Shown in pieces: positions 10,485-20,400 of a DNA stretch of 31,722 bases; position 1 is the stretch's first letter, and every line of letters starts with the position of its first letter. The DNA comes from Candolleomyces eurysporus (taxonomy: Eukaryota; Basidiomycota; Agaricomycetes; Agaricales; Psathyrellaceae), in contig JANBPK010000998.1 of NCBI GenBank assembly GCA_027579435.1, positions 1 through 31,722 on the forward strand, written 5' to 3'. The notes beneath the pieces are model-generated. The model was given only the letters and a program-made list of their open reading frames with translations, was not told where the DNA came from and searched no databases. A program made the position numbers and the translations under genes.

Positions 10485-11735
10485 TCAAAGGGACTTTGTC
10501 AACGTCGACAAGATTCCCCTCCGATCAAGACTCGACAACTGGGATCGAATTCGATCAAAAGTTTCGCTCCAGCCTTCGGCCACTCTGCAGCAATAAGGAC
10601 CAAACCCAAACACCACTTCCTTCAACTTCGAGAACGCAGGGCGCTGGATAACCTCGTCGAACCGTCTTAACCACTGCCCATCCATCAAAGTATCTATCTC
10701 CTTCTCAAAGTACCTCCCGCACCCTTCGTACTCCACGCGTATATTGGTCATACTTGTTTCGTTCCCAGCTCGTGAAAACCTGTCAAGCGCTTCGACGAAA
10801 GTGGGGAACGAATTGTGGCCGTCCCGGGTGGAGGCGTGATAATCGATCGTGAGAAGGAACTTTTTAAGGTTGAGAAACTGGTGGAGGGGGATGATCTCAG
10901 GAGGGAATGGGACTTGAACTGTCCTTTGGTAGACCGTGTAAGACTCGATAGACGCCGCGCATATATCGAAGAAAGAGGCCCAATCAGCGCTCTCGACCTC
11001 GTCAGCTTGATATGGTGTTGAAACTTTGAGGTGGGTGAGGTTAGACAAGTCCAGCGTGCCTGTTTCCTGGCTGCGTTTTGAGCAGGTGGTAAGTAGAGCC
11101 ATTAATGGCCTAGGGGATGCCGTGACGACCAATCGGCGCAGGTACGAACGGTGCGCTGGGCTAGACGGGGATTTGAGAGGGAAGCAAGCTGAAAACTCCA
11201 CAGAAGTATCGACTGATAGAGTCAGGGTATCGAGAATGAGTTCCTCGAGATGGAGGTACTGCGTCAATGGTAGGATGTCGAAGTCGGTGATGCACGACAA
11301 CGTTATTGAGGTAACATAGGGCCTTTCCATGACCTCGTAAAACGCAATCTTCACGCTAGGCGACATTTCCATCCAGCTCAAATTCTCGCACCCTCCAAAG
11401 ATGGAGAAATGGGTTAAAGAATCTAAGAGGGGGAGGATGGGAAGGATGGACTCGGAAGGACGATCGTTGAGCCAATTGTGTAGAGTCGAGACTCGAATGG
11501 CCAAGGCTTTGACACAGCTCAACGAGGCTCGTTCCTCGAAGAGAGATTTGAAAGTGATGCATCTGTCTTCTGTACTGAGTACAATTTCGCGGAATAGGCA
11601 GTTCCTCGAGCGTAGGGACCATGACTTGGAAACGAGTCGGAGTGCCCGTAGGGTGGTGGTGTCGGATTTGGTATGGTCTACCACCATGTCGATAATTTCG
11701 TGAGGTAAATCATGGGCGGATGTAGCAGAAGGCAT
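10485..11735 (-). CDS. F-box protein, single exon
   Basis: An uninterrupted 416-residue frame starting MPSATSAHDLPHEIIDMVVDH. The N-terminus (about residues 9-50) fits an F-box: LPHEIIDMVVDHTK, LRALRLVSKSW and CLFREIVL. The remainder has leucine-spaced segments (LLDSLTHFSIF, LHLEELILDTLTL, LSNLTHLKV, FLNLKKFLLTID) like the irregular LRR regions of Agaricomycete F-box proteins. In the family, the F-box binds Skp1 within an SCF ubiquitin ligase and the C-terminal part selects the substrate. Both roles here are inferred. It is unrelated in sequence to the E/F/G trio to the right and is inserted, on the same strand, between NLR copies B and C. I see no internal stops or N's, so it is probably functional. 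Confidence 0.85.
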   Translation of the reverse strand: MPSATSAHDLPHEIIDMVVDHTKSDTTTLRALRLVSKSWSLRSRNCLFREIVLSTEDRCITFKSLFEERASLSCVKALAIRVSTLHNWLNDRPSESILPILPLLDSLTHFSIFGGCENLSWMEMSPSVKIAFYEVMERPYVTSITLSCITDFDILPLTQYLHLEELILDTLTLSVDTSVEFSACFPLKSPSSPAHRSYLRRLVVTASPRPLMALLTTCSKRSQETGTLDLSNLTHLKVSTPYQADEVESADWASFFDICAASIESYTVYQRTVQVPFPPEIIPLHQFLNLKKFLLTIDYHASTRDGHNSFPTFVEALDRFSRAGNETSMTNIRVEYEGCGRYFEKEIDTLMDGQWLRRFDEVIQRPAFSKLKEVVFGFGPYCCRVAEGWSETFDRIRSQLSSLDRRGILSTLTKSL

Positions 11736-13089
11736 AATCTACTCGAGTGTGCAAGGAGTATGGCGTATCGGGCCTTCGGATGAGATGGTTATCGTCATTC
11801 ACTCAATATGGTGAGCAGTTCCCAGGGTCCGTCACGGTTTCGACTTCGTCCCCCTTCTGTTTGCGACCACGTTCGAGCTCAACGGGTACCCGGTTAGAAG
11901 ACCTGGCCCAAGACCTCATCATAATATCAGATTACTGTGTACCAAGATCTTGNTCGAGGCATTGGTAATTTTGAACGTGCTCACTAGCTCGGGTGAGCAC
12001 GTATCTCCCCCAGTAGGATCCATGGGTTCTCGACACCTCTCTTCCGTGTTAGGTATGGGATAAGCCACTGCGGGCCCCCACCAATGCTTTCCCTCCAACT
12101 CTATCTACTACCCGTCTTGAGAACTCTCGTTCCTCCAATAGTCAAGACATCAGCCGGCAGCGAAAATTCATCGGTATGTTGAGAATTTTGCCCGATTGCA
12201 ATACCTACTAGTGCTCTAGTGGTGAGGCGGCAGGTCGTATCGTAATCTNACTCGGCGTTGTCGCCGTGAAACTCCAACAACATATCTCCGGCAACTCGAG
12301 TAGCTTTCACCTCTTCCTACCCTTGCGGAACCACGAGCTCATCATGCCCCGAATTCCAGCAGCTTGGGCAGAGGTAGATCGTATCTTCGCTCGGCAGCAG
12401 CTCTTACAACAGCCTCTTAACCTCTTGATTGGCTCCCCTGGCTATCTATGATCAAAATCATGACCTTCGGGCTCAACAGCNACAAGGGACGGTGCATTTA
12501 CATCCCGTTGCCTACAGCATGATTGTACATCCTATCTACCTTGGCCATTGGGACAGGTACAGTTACCGCATTTCCATTGAAACTTCCTCCTCGGCGTCAC
12601 CTCGCCGCCAATGTACACCTACCATCGATTTGCGAAAAAACTCGATTGACAGAAGCTCGCAACCCAGGCGGCCGCCCACTGAAAACCCTCACCTAATACC
12701 AGGCCGTTGGCATCTCTACAATTGAGAACCATGAACCTCTTCATAGTGTAAAGGAGGCCTGTCGGCGACTGGGGTAACACGATTATTTGCTTACCTGTCA
12801 CGTAACGAGCATCTTCTTGGGAAGANATTCATGACAATCTCGCTCTCTTGTCGCTGCCTTTGCAATCCCAGATTCGAACCCAATGGCCTCGTGCACATCC
12901 AGTATATCTCGCATAATTGTTCATTTATTGGTCTACCTCAAACGTGTANGAATACGAGTTCGAACGCTCCTCCATGATCTCGCCTATCCNATGCGATTGG
13001 GGAAAAGTGTTCTTCCGGTCGGACCCTGAGCNCACGACAATCCAGGGTGTGAGTTGNGGTGGTCTTTTTTGCCGTGTGTTGAATNATAT
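11736..13089. other. Low-quality intergenic region with many N's
   Basis: This stretch between the F-box gene and the 3' end of NLR copy C holds scattered N's (11953, 12248, 12481, 12826 and more from 12949) and no complete gene. The minus frame at 12101-12310 is listed separately. Frames at 12266-12725 look like noise. Confidence 0.4.
12101..12310 (-). pseudogene. Unidentified coding-like fragment (weak)
   Basis: A minus-strand frame with protein-like composition (VKATRVAGDMLLEFHGD, TCRLTTRALVGIAIGQ, DEFSLPADVLTIGGTRV) interrupted by an N at 12248. A stop precedes it in frame and no start or donor was identified. It could be one exon or a leftover of a decayed gene. I do not recognise the family. 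Confidence 0.2.
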
Positions 13090-15525
13090 TTAGNGCCTAA
13101 CGNAGGCAGAGGAGACNTACTNNGTATATAGCCAATTATANTCAGGCGATNNGGATATCNNGTCGGCATCGCGTGAAACGTCNNANTCCGCTGGAGACAT
13201 TTCTTNGAATTCGAAGCTGAATATGCAATGATNGCCATNAAGAATCTTGTANATCGAGAGGTCCAATGGAGGTTGNGGCGTTATCTTTGNTTCNTCCCNC
13301 TTNAATCGAGCACGAGTNACTATCCATTTTAGCACCTGTTTANAAACTGTTCAGCGCCTCCCAAANGTTCAAGATCCAATCAATAGCTGNCGTACATTGA
13401 AAATATCNATGCCCGACCACCAANACTGAAAGCTAAGATTAACACCATGTCAAATGTAGAGCTCCATGTCGATTTCACGCACTGAAAGATGATCAATCTC
13501 TATTTCCGTTCCACTAGAGGTGGGATGGCGTTCTAGAATTTCTGGGAACTACAAAGGTATTGTCAGCTTACGGAACAACGGAAGAACAAAATTCAAAAAA
13601 CTTACCTTAGCATAAATAGCGGCTGATGCACGTCGCAGGTCATGTTGTTCTGCTTCGTGTATGTGTTCAGTGAATCGAAGGGTGTGCGATACATGAGACA
13701 GGAAATCATAATGCAATCTTTTTTCCAGCCAAAGCTGAATCCGGCGGTCATGGCATTCCGACGCCAGCGCCAATTGTTTGGTACACTCGGTGATGAGATA
13801 CAATTCATCGTCCCAGGGCCGGGGTTTTGTCAAGAAGAGGGTGCAGAAGAGCATGGAGCAGAGGAAGGCGTGGTAAGGCATTCTATTGACATGCAGAGGC
13901 TGATGAGCTTTAAACTGTTCGATCTCGTTGATGAAGTCGCAGTCTTCTGAATCGGCAAATGATCGCCAATGGACTTCAAGATAGTTCCTGCCATAATCAG
14001 AGGCCAACGCACTGCGTCTTTCGATAGTGGAGGAAAGACAATAATAGGATAGATGAAGATGAAATGAGCGTGGCACAAAGAAAGATCCCGAGCGGTTTTC
14101 GGTAGTGAGGAAGTCACGAAGGGATGTATGGCAGAGCGTCACATCAGCCTCGTCGTCGGTCCCAGGAACATGGATAATGGCTTGCAGGTATAACAGGACT
14201 CGAACGACTTCGAACGCTTCGATGCCGAGGAGGTCTGCTATGTCAACAATTGGGAGTGGTTCCCTGAGGAGGGCGATAGTGGAGATGACATTGCGGAAAT
14301 GAGGGATATGCTGGGAAAGCGCAAGGGTTTGGGCGTATAGGCCATCAAGTCCATTCATGTTAAGGGTAAGAGGGAGGCGCTCCATAGGCGACAAGGGATC
14401 CTCTGCGGTTGCTGGTTGGACTATGTATTTGAACATGGACGACGCCAGAACGAAGGATCCATTGATGTGTAAGATCAGCTTGTTCATGTCTAATCTCGTC
14501 GGCCATGCTCCACGCGCTTGAACGTACGTTCGGATGACACGGTCCCGCTTTGCTACTTTCTGGAACGAGACTTGTAGAAATTTCTCGATGTCTTTGTGTG
14601 GTGAGTGCCTGTTGAGATCTCCCAGCCGAACCCCATCGGTCTCTAGACGTTCGCGGATGTGTTGTTCAACCCGACTAGCAATGAAGATACGGAGGGGGGT
14701 GTTTGGGTGTTCTTCGAAGAAGTCGAGCATTTGATCAGTAAACTCTTCCACCCCTTGCCTGTCCTCGCATTCATCAAGACCATCAATGACAATAATGAAA
14801 GGCCCTTTGGTGAGGGCTTCTTCGAGAATCTTCCCTGCCATGACAGCCTGGAACGGTTTGTAGACCAAGCGCTCCAGCTGCCTGGTCAAGGAGACGCAAT
14901 TGTTGAGTAGGCCCGGATCAGCGCGCAAAGCGGTTTCGATGAAAGGCACTGCTGCCGGCAACGCAGATGCAAGCTGATTCGCCAAGGTCGCTGCAAACCT
15001 CTTCATCGTGCTCCTGTCGCCGGCGTTACGGAAGAAAAAGTAGCTTGCAAGCAAGCGCCCGGATTCTTCAAAAATGTCTGCAATTTTGAGGGAAACAGCT
15101 GACTTTCCGCAACCAGCGAAGCCGTGTAGCCAGTAAATATGGGGGGTTGGGGTGTAGACCACCAAGGCGGAAATGGTGGTCCCGATTTCCCGATTTTCAG
15201 TCCCAGGCCCTGAATTCACCGCATTGGCCCAGGTGGTGATCTCTGCAATAACCCCTTCTCTGGTTCCAGGAAAACACGCTGAGTTAGGAGGAGAAGTCTT
15301 TCGATCTCGGGTGTGAGACGCGTCGGGAATTGGGTTGAGGCGGGCAATTAGGTCTGGGGCATCATTTTAGAGAAGTTCAGAATAAATATGGCTTCAACCA
15401 GCTTGCCTACCTCCACCTCCGTCGAAAACATACTGGTTCCCAGCAATAACGTTGATAGTTTGTTGTCCAAGCTGGACACCACGAGCGCCGGAGAAGATCT
15501 CGACGTGTAGGGGTGGCTCAGCCAT
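13090..15525 (-). CDS. NACHT-domain NLR, copy C (apparently intact NACHT exon)
   Basis: Five exons: 15411-15525, 13606-15353, 13483-13548, 13396-13425 and 13090-13335, about 734 residues if the N-rich last exon is open. Exon 1 encodes MAEPPLHVEIF and QTINVIAGNQYVFDGG. The 1748-nt exon has no N. It carries the linker NPIPDASHTRDRKTSPPNS, Walker A GFAGCGKS (about 116-123), YFFFRNAGDRST, Walker B FIIVIDGLDECED, FIASRVEQHIRE and a helical C-terminal half. Compared with A and B it has an extra segment of roughly 15 residues just before the P-loop (GPGTENREIGTTISALVV region). Tail exons read FPEILERHPTSS, WWSGIDIFN and VLKWIVTRAR, then P.PPLDLS. One codon near the end reads TAN and could be a stop. 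Introns 2-4 have donors GTAAGT, GTGCGT and GTACGN. The best-preserved array member. Confidence 0.87.
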
Positions 15526-15705
15526 TCAGGATACGTAAGGGCGAGGAACCGAATGAAATAGAAGACGAGAATTGATGGAATAAAGAGGCAGTTTGAAGCG
15601 TTGAAATTTCTCGCGGAGATGCGGACGATGGACGTCGGTAGTGGGTGGTAAGGAATGGGGGGGTGCATCCCGCTGTCAGTTGACAGGAGGCAAGCACGTG
15701 GGACT

Positions 15706-15750
15706 GGATAATTCTATTTGGAAACCCGGTCTGCGCCCACAGACCCCGGG
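15706..15750 (+). repeat. Left terminal inverted repeat of MITE-like element
   Basis: 45 bp, exact reverse complement of 16314-16358. Confidence 0.85.
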
Positions 15751-16313
15751 GTTCTAATTGTTGTTATTTGGAAACCCTGTTCACAGCCGGATCATAATTT
15801 GTGACTGATGTGACGCGGATGTCGGGTGAGGCGCGGGAAAGAGGGAAGCGGGAGAAGGTCCCCACCAATCTCTTGCTGGCCAACTTGTTTCCAACCCGCT
15901 GCAGCTGCAAGATGATTGATTAGTCGTCCCAGATATTCAGTAAAATGAGCTATCACGAAACTGTGGTCATTGCGTCCAGAATCCTGAATTTCACGCTAGT
16001 AAGCCGTCAGGTGGTACGCAGAACTAAGTGGCGGCGATGACCTCATTCGGAAGGTAGAGGCTGCTCAGTATGTGAGCCCAACTGGTCAATCTATCAATCT
16101 AGTGGTTGGAAGACTGAAGCTGATCTTAACCTGGTCGCATACATATCGCTTGAAGTGTGCTTTGAATCGAGTCTGTTGCGCCACCTGCCATACCTGACCG
16201 AGAATCCCCGAGTCCCCGACTGGCCTCCATAACTGGCGCGCTCGGAGCGTGACAGAGTGTTACATAGGCAAAAATAGACCCTTAGAACTTTATTTGGGGG
16301 GTCTACGCAGAAA

Positions 16314-16358
16314 CCCGGGGTCTGTGGGCGCAGACCGGGTTTCCAAATAGAATTATCC
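16314..16358 (-). repeat. Right terminal inverted repeat of MITE-like element
   Basis: 45 bp, exact reverse complement of 15706-15750. It ends about 136 bp before the preferred start of F-box gene E, that is, inside its likely promoter. Confidence 0.85.
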
Positions 16359-16462
16359 CCAGAGCATAACTATTCAATGTTGAAAGACGTTGCCACTGCC
16401 AGACCCTCAGTGTCCGTGCATCCATATTTGGGCCGGTTCCAACGGTCCAGCACCGCTTTCGT

Positions 16463-16493
16463 GCTGCAACCACCACGATCAAAGCGACATCAC
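16463..16493 (+). promoter_or_regulatory. Conserved leader before F-box gene E
   Basis: GCTGCAACCACCA (16463-16475) and AAAGCGACA lie just before the ATG. The same block precedes the ATG of genes F (18696-18708) and G (20978-20990) at 24-31 nt. Conservation up to the ATG supports MESPF as the common start and marks shared 5' untranslated or core-promoter sequence. Confidence 0.5.
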
Positions 16494-18206
16494 ATGGAGT
16501 CTCCCTTTCAATCACACCTGAACACCAACTACTCGCCGTCCGACATCGAAAAGCTTCAGATCACGCAGTTTGTGAAAGGACTTCAAGAAGAACTGGAAGC
16601 CCTGGATACTGAGCTCGCAAAGCTCCGATTGCAATTGGTGACAGCCAAAGAGCAACTGAAGCCGACCGACGCTGGCTTCACAGAGATCAAACAACGTATA
16701 GCTGCATTGTCGGGCAAAAGGGATCAGCAAACACACTTCATCGAGCAGCATACTTCATTCCTAAACCCGATTCATGGCATTCCCTTCGACATCCTCCAAC
16801 GCATATTCGAGCACTGCGTCAATGCTCCTGCTCCATTCGCTTCAACCCAGTTGGATACAGACCCAATGACCCCGTGGGTTTGTCCTATGTTGTTGACACT
16901 TGTCTGCAGCAGCTGGCGCAGAGCAGCCTTGGACTGCCCGAGCCTATGGGACAAGCCTTACATCTCCCTCCCTCCCCAAACGAGCGATCTCAGCGATGTT
17001 CGCTGGCTTGAAATCTTGAAGAACCGTGCCCAGCTCATCCATTTGTGGCTTTCCCGAGCTGGCGCTCGTCCCCTCACGCTCGCCGTCGTTTCGCCTCGTG
17101 GCCATGAAACCAACGACGGCTTCCATGCCATCGAGAAAGTCATCACTTCCTTTTCATCGCGTTGGAAGCGGCTGAGGGTCGAGGGATCTAATTGCATCCT
17201 ACAATCCCTCCTGACACTCCCAGCTAGTTCGGTCCCGAATCTTGAATTTGTGGACTTGAGCTACCCTTCCTTCTCAGGTTGCATGGAACTGGATGCTGCA
17301 ATTGGAAGCCCCGATTGCTTGATCTCCTCTCCCTCTCTTCGAGGTGTACGACTCCGAGTCGCGGGGACGTCCTTCCGGAAGCTCCATCTTATTCCGCTCC
17401 CTTGGTCCAAACTCGAAGATATACGTCTTAGTGAACTGGTGGAGTTGCGGGAATATCTTTTCAGCGACCGAGAGGTTCTGGAATTACTTTCAAAATGTTC
17501 GCGTGTACAGCGTTGCGAACTCTTCCTCCCGCCTGGCAGTGTCCTTGAAACGGCCGGTCATGGTAACCCAGTCATCCTACCCCGATTGAGGCACCTCGAA
17601 CTCGTTCACAGTGATGACAGGGCTAGACTGTTCTTCTCACTGGAACTTCCAGCACTTACTACCCTCAAATACTCGGCGTTTGGGGGACCAGAATCACTTC
17701 AAGCCCTTTTGAATCGGTGCGCTGGGACCCTTCGCCACCTCGACCTGTCCGTCAACAAAATCTCCGCAGAAGAATTGTTGCTTATGCTTGCTCAAACAGA
17801 CCATTTGGTGTCGCTGGAATTGAGGTATCAGGGGTATGAAGGGCCACCGTCTCCTCTTATGACCGACGAGCTCCTCAAAGGACTGACTCCTCCTACCTTG
17901 GAGGAGGGCGGCAAGTCTACGCAGCCCTCTGGCTCTCATTGTCCCAACTTGCGAAACATAGTTTTGCATGTGTCCAACGAGCTTCGGATTAGCGATGAGG
18001 CCATCTTTAATTTTATTAGAGGGCGGAGAGCGTTGGAGCAACCTACTCTTCGGCATGTGGCCATTTCTCACCGCCTTCATGGTAAACAAGAGGACGTGAT
18101 CGCAATGCTTCGAGAACATAGAGTAGATATCGGCGATATGACTGTCAGGCTCCACTATAGCTTCAGTCGATATGGGCTTACTAATTCAGAAGAACTGAGT
18201 ACATGA
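16494..18206 (+). CDS. Coiled-coil F-box/LRR-like protein, paralogue E
   Basis: A 570-residue single-exon protein starting MESPFQSHLNTNYSPSDIEK. The frame is open 39 codons further upstream to an ATG at 16377, but paralogues F and G share the MESPF start and the preceding leader, so I chose 16494. Residues about 20-90 have heptad-like Leu/Glu/Lys spacing (LQEELEALDTELAKLRLQL) predicting a coiled coil. An F-box-like domain follows at about 94-152 (IPFDILQRIFEHCV, then LLTLVCSSWRRAALDCPSLW) with an insert between its helices. The remainder has irregular leucine-rich segments (LPRLRHLEL, LPALTTLKY, TLRHLDLS) and a well-conserved C-terminus (FNFIRGRRALEQPTLRHVAI, MLREHRVDIGDM). The family role is Skp1 binding and substrate choice in an SCF ligase, and this is inferred here. 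The right arm of the MITE-like element lies in its promoter. Confidence 0.87.
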   Translation: MESPFQSHLNTNYSPSDIEKLQITQFVKGLQEELEALDTELAKLRLQLVTAKEQLKPTDAGFTEIKQRIAALSGKRDQQTHFIEQHTSFLNPIHGIPFDILQRIFEHCVNAPAPFASTQLDTDPMTPWVCPMLLTLVCSSWRRAALDCPSLWDKPYISLPPQTSDLSDVRWLEILKNRAQLIHLWLSRAGARPLTLAVVSPRGHETNDGFHAIEKVITSFSSRWKRLRVEGSNCILQSLLTLPASSVPNLEFVDLSYPSFSGCMELDAAIGSPDCLISSPSLRGVRLRVAGTSFRKLHLIPLPWSKLEDIRLSELVELREYLFSDREVLELLSKCSRVQRCELFLPPGSVLETAGHGNPVILPRLRHLELVHSDDRARLFFSLELPALTTLKYSAFGGPESLQALLNRCAGTLRHLDLSVNKISAEELLLMLAQTDHLVSLELRYQGYEGPPSPLMTDELLKGLTPPTLEEGGKSTQPSGSHCPNLRNIVLHVSNELRISDEAIFNFIRGRRALEQPTLRHVAISHRLHGKQEDVIAMLREHRVDIGDMTVRLHYSFSRYGLTNSEELST

Positions 18207-18695
18207 TAAAATAGGGACGTAGATCTTGTGTATAATCTTCTATCAGGAGGGTCTCCATCTAAAATACCTTGTGCATCATCTGTGTCATTACTAGTGTGGC
18301 CCTCATTCACTACACTCTTTCTTTTGCTACTCACGACTCGTATAAACGCTCTGTTATGACCTAGCACCTAGCACGTGCTCTATGACTTTAGCTCCCCCCC
18401 CCCAACGGCTGCTCGATCACAAAAAGTAGTTTTGGCGATGGAGCCATCACGGGACGGGTGTTCCAGGCCTGACCTCAAATCTGCGCAATACATCATGATT
18501 GGGTTGAAGACTTTGGGACCCTCTGAGCTAGAAAAGAGAATCCCGAAGCGGAGCGAGGCGTTTCTTGTTTATTAGGATTGGAAGCAGCCTTGGGCCGCTC
18601 TAAAGTTATGATATGTGGGAGTCCGGCGAGACTACGGTGGGAGTGCGCTGGAGCTGGGCTGGAGGGTGTCCGATTGGCTGTACCTCAGTGCTTGC
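18207..18695. other. Intergenic between E and F
   Basis: Holds a 3' flank similar to that of gene G (GTATA..TC...ATC...GGCGGG/GGAGGGT.TCCATCTAAA) and a run of C's near 18394. No supported gene was found. The short frame 18375-18575 has no motif. Confidence 0.4.
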
Positions 18696-18720
18696 GCTGC
18701 AACCACCACCAAAGCGACAC
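18696..18720 (+). promoter_or_regulatory. Conserved leader before F-box gene F
   Basis: GCTGCAACCACCA followed by CCAAAGCGACAC and ATG, the same arrangement as genes E and G. Confidence 0.5.
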
Positions 18721-20400
18721 ATGGAGTCTCCATTTCAGGCACACCTCAACACCAGCTCCTTGCCCTCCGACACCGAAAGGCTTCAGATCGCGCACTATGT
18801 GAATGGCCTTCAAGTCGAGCTGAAAGCTCTTGATACTGAGCTCGAAGACCTCCGATCGCGACTGATCGCAGTGGAAGATCAGTTAAACCCCACCGACGTT
18901 GGGTTGACAGAGGTCGAACAGCATATGGCCGCCCTGTCAAACAGACGGAAACAGAAGATTCGCTCCATCGAGCAGCACGCTGCACTCCTAAATCCAATCC
19001 ATAACGTTCCCATCGACATCCTCCAGATCATATTCCAGTGCTGCGTCAATGATCCTGTTCCATTCGCTTCAACCCAGCTGGATACAGACCCAATGTACCC
19101 TGGCTTTTGTCCTATGTTGTTGACATTCGTCTGCAGCAGTTGGCGCAGGGTAGCCTTAGGTTGCCCGAGCCTATGGAGCAAGCCTTACATCTTCATTCCT
19201 GCTAAAACGAGCGGCACCAGCCACGTCCGCTGGATCGAAATCCTGAAGAACCGTGCGCAGCTCATTCTTCTGTGGCTTTCCCGAGCCGGGATCCAACCCC
19301 TCACGATTGCCGTCAGATCTCCTCCTGGCCTTGAAAGCAATGACGGATTTCATGCCATCGGAGAAGCGATCATTGCCTTCTCATCGCAGTGGGAGCGATT
19401 GAGGGTCCAGGGATCTAATTCCATCCTTCAGACCCTTTTGGAAGTCCCGAAAAGTTTGGTTCCGAATCTCAAATTCGTGGATTTGACATATGGATCCTTC
19501 CCAGGGGCAATTGAAACGGATATCGCCGTTGGAAAACCTGATTGCTTGATCTCCGCACCCTCTCTTCGAGGTGTGCGACTCGCGGGGACGTCCCTACGGA
19601 CCTTCCATTCGATTCCACTTCCTTGGTCTCAACTCAGGGACATTCGTCTTGGCAGACTGACCGAGTCGCAGGCAAATTCGTTCAACGACCGCGAAGTGTT
19701 GGAGTTGCTCGAACGTTGTTCACTTCTCCAGCGCTGCGAACTCTACGTGCCGGTAGGCTGGGTAATTCAAGAGCCCCGCTCCGGCAACCCAGTTATCCTA
19801 CCTCATTTGACACACCTCGACTTCAATCATTCCCAAAACACGGCTGGGTTATTCCTTTCTCTTGAGCTTCCGGCGCTCACGACGCTCCTATATTCGACAC
19901 TTGATGGACCAGAATCGCTAGGAATCCTGTTGAAGCGGTGCGCTGGAACCCTTCGCCGCCTTGCCGTGGACGCCCATCGTATTTCGGCAGAAGACTTGTT
20001 ACCTATGCTTTCTCAAACCGTTCATTTGGAATCGCTGGGGTTGGCGTATCGTGTGTATGACCGGTTCACACTTCCCCTTATGACGGACGAGTTACTCGAA
20101 GGTCTGACCCCTTCTATATCGGAGGAGGAAAACACGTCGCCAGCCACTGAATTTTATTGTCCCAACTTGCAAAAGATAGGTTTGCATGTGTCCAGCGAAC
20201 CTGAAGGACCTCGCATTAGCGACAAGGCGATATTTAACTTTATTCGAGGCCGGAGAGCGTTGGAGAGACCAACTCTTCGATATGTGGCTATCTTTCACCT
20301 GGCTCATCATAAACAAGAAGACGTTGGTGTGATGCTTCGAGAGCATGGAGTGGATGTTGGCGATTTGACAATCAGGCTTCAATACAGAGACACTAATTAG
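18721..20400 (+). CDS. Coiled-coil F-box/LRR-like protein, paralogue F (C-terminus shortened)
   Basis: A 559-residue single-exon protein, colinear with E and G along its whole length: MESPFQAHLNTSSLPSDTER, a coiled coil (LQVELKALDTELEDLRSRL), an F-box-like domain (VPIDILQIIFQCCV, LLTFVCSSWRRVALGCPSLW), leucine-rich segments and the conserved C-terminus FNFIRGRRALERPTLRYVAI. The frame is open 36 codons upstream (to 18613), but the shared leader and paralogy favour 18721. It stops at TAG 20398-20400, where E and G read CGATATGGG/CGGTATGGA and continue about 10-14 residues. The sequence after the stop still resembles their last codons (TATGGGTAGTGATTCTAATT...CTGAGTGTATCATAAAATGG). So a stop mutation seems to have trimmed the end, probably with little effect on the folded part. 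A likely active member of the tandem trio. Confidence 0.86.
   Translation: MESPFQAHLNTSSLPSDTERLQIAHYVNGLQVELKALDTELEDLRSRLIAVEDQLNPTDVGLTEVEQHMAALSNRRKQKIRSIEQHAALLNPIHNVPIDILQIIFQCCVNDPVPFASTQLDTDPMYPGFCPMLLTFVCSSWRRVALGCPSLWSKPYIFIPAKTSGTSHVRWIEILKNRAQLILLWLSRAGIQPLTIAVRSPPGLESNDGFHAIGEAIIAFSSQWERLRVQGSNSILQTLLEVPKSLVPNLKFVDLTYGSFPGAIETDIAVGKPDCLISAPSLRGVRLAGTSLRTFHSIPLPWSQLRDIRLGRLTESQANSFNDREVLELLERCSLLQRCELYVPVGWVIQEPRSGNPVILPHLTHLDFNHSQNTAGLFLSLELPALTTLLYSTLDGPESLGILLKRCAGTLRRLAVDAHRISAEDLLPMLSQTVHLESLGLAYRVYDRFTLPLMTDELLEGLTPSISEEENTSPATEFYCPNLQKIGLHVSSEPEGPRISDKAIFNFIRGRRALERPTLRYVAIFHLAHHKQEDVGVMLREHGVDVGDLTIRLQYRDTN

Larger units (their letters stand above)
15706..16358. mobile_element. 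MITE-like element with 45-bp perfect terminal inverted repeats
   Basis: The first 45 bases (15706-15750, beginning GGATAATTCTATTTGGAAAC) recur as an exact reverse complement at 16314-16358. After one mismatch the match continues as TTCT. The 653-bp unit has no open frame that could encode a transposase, so it would be non-autonomous. Each end contains an imperfect palindrome (GGTCTGCG...CACAGACC) that could fold as a hairpin, and TATTTGGAAACCC is repeated internally at 15765-15777. I could not find a convincing target-site duplication, so the exact ends and superfamily are open. Perfect identity of the arms suggests recent insertion. Confidence 0.7.

Noticed and set aside
13084..13240. Short minus frames with many unknown residues other than the copy C tail
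   Set aside because: The N density makes them uninformative. Only the frame matching the NLR tail is kept.
16377..16493. N-terminal extension of F-box E starting at the ATG at 16377
   Set aside because: Paralogues F and G share the MESPF start and a conserved non-coding leader here. The extension begins only 18 bp after the transposon arm.
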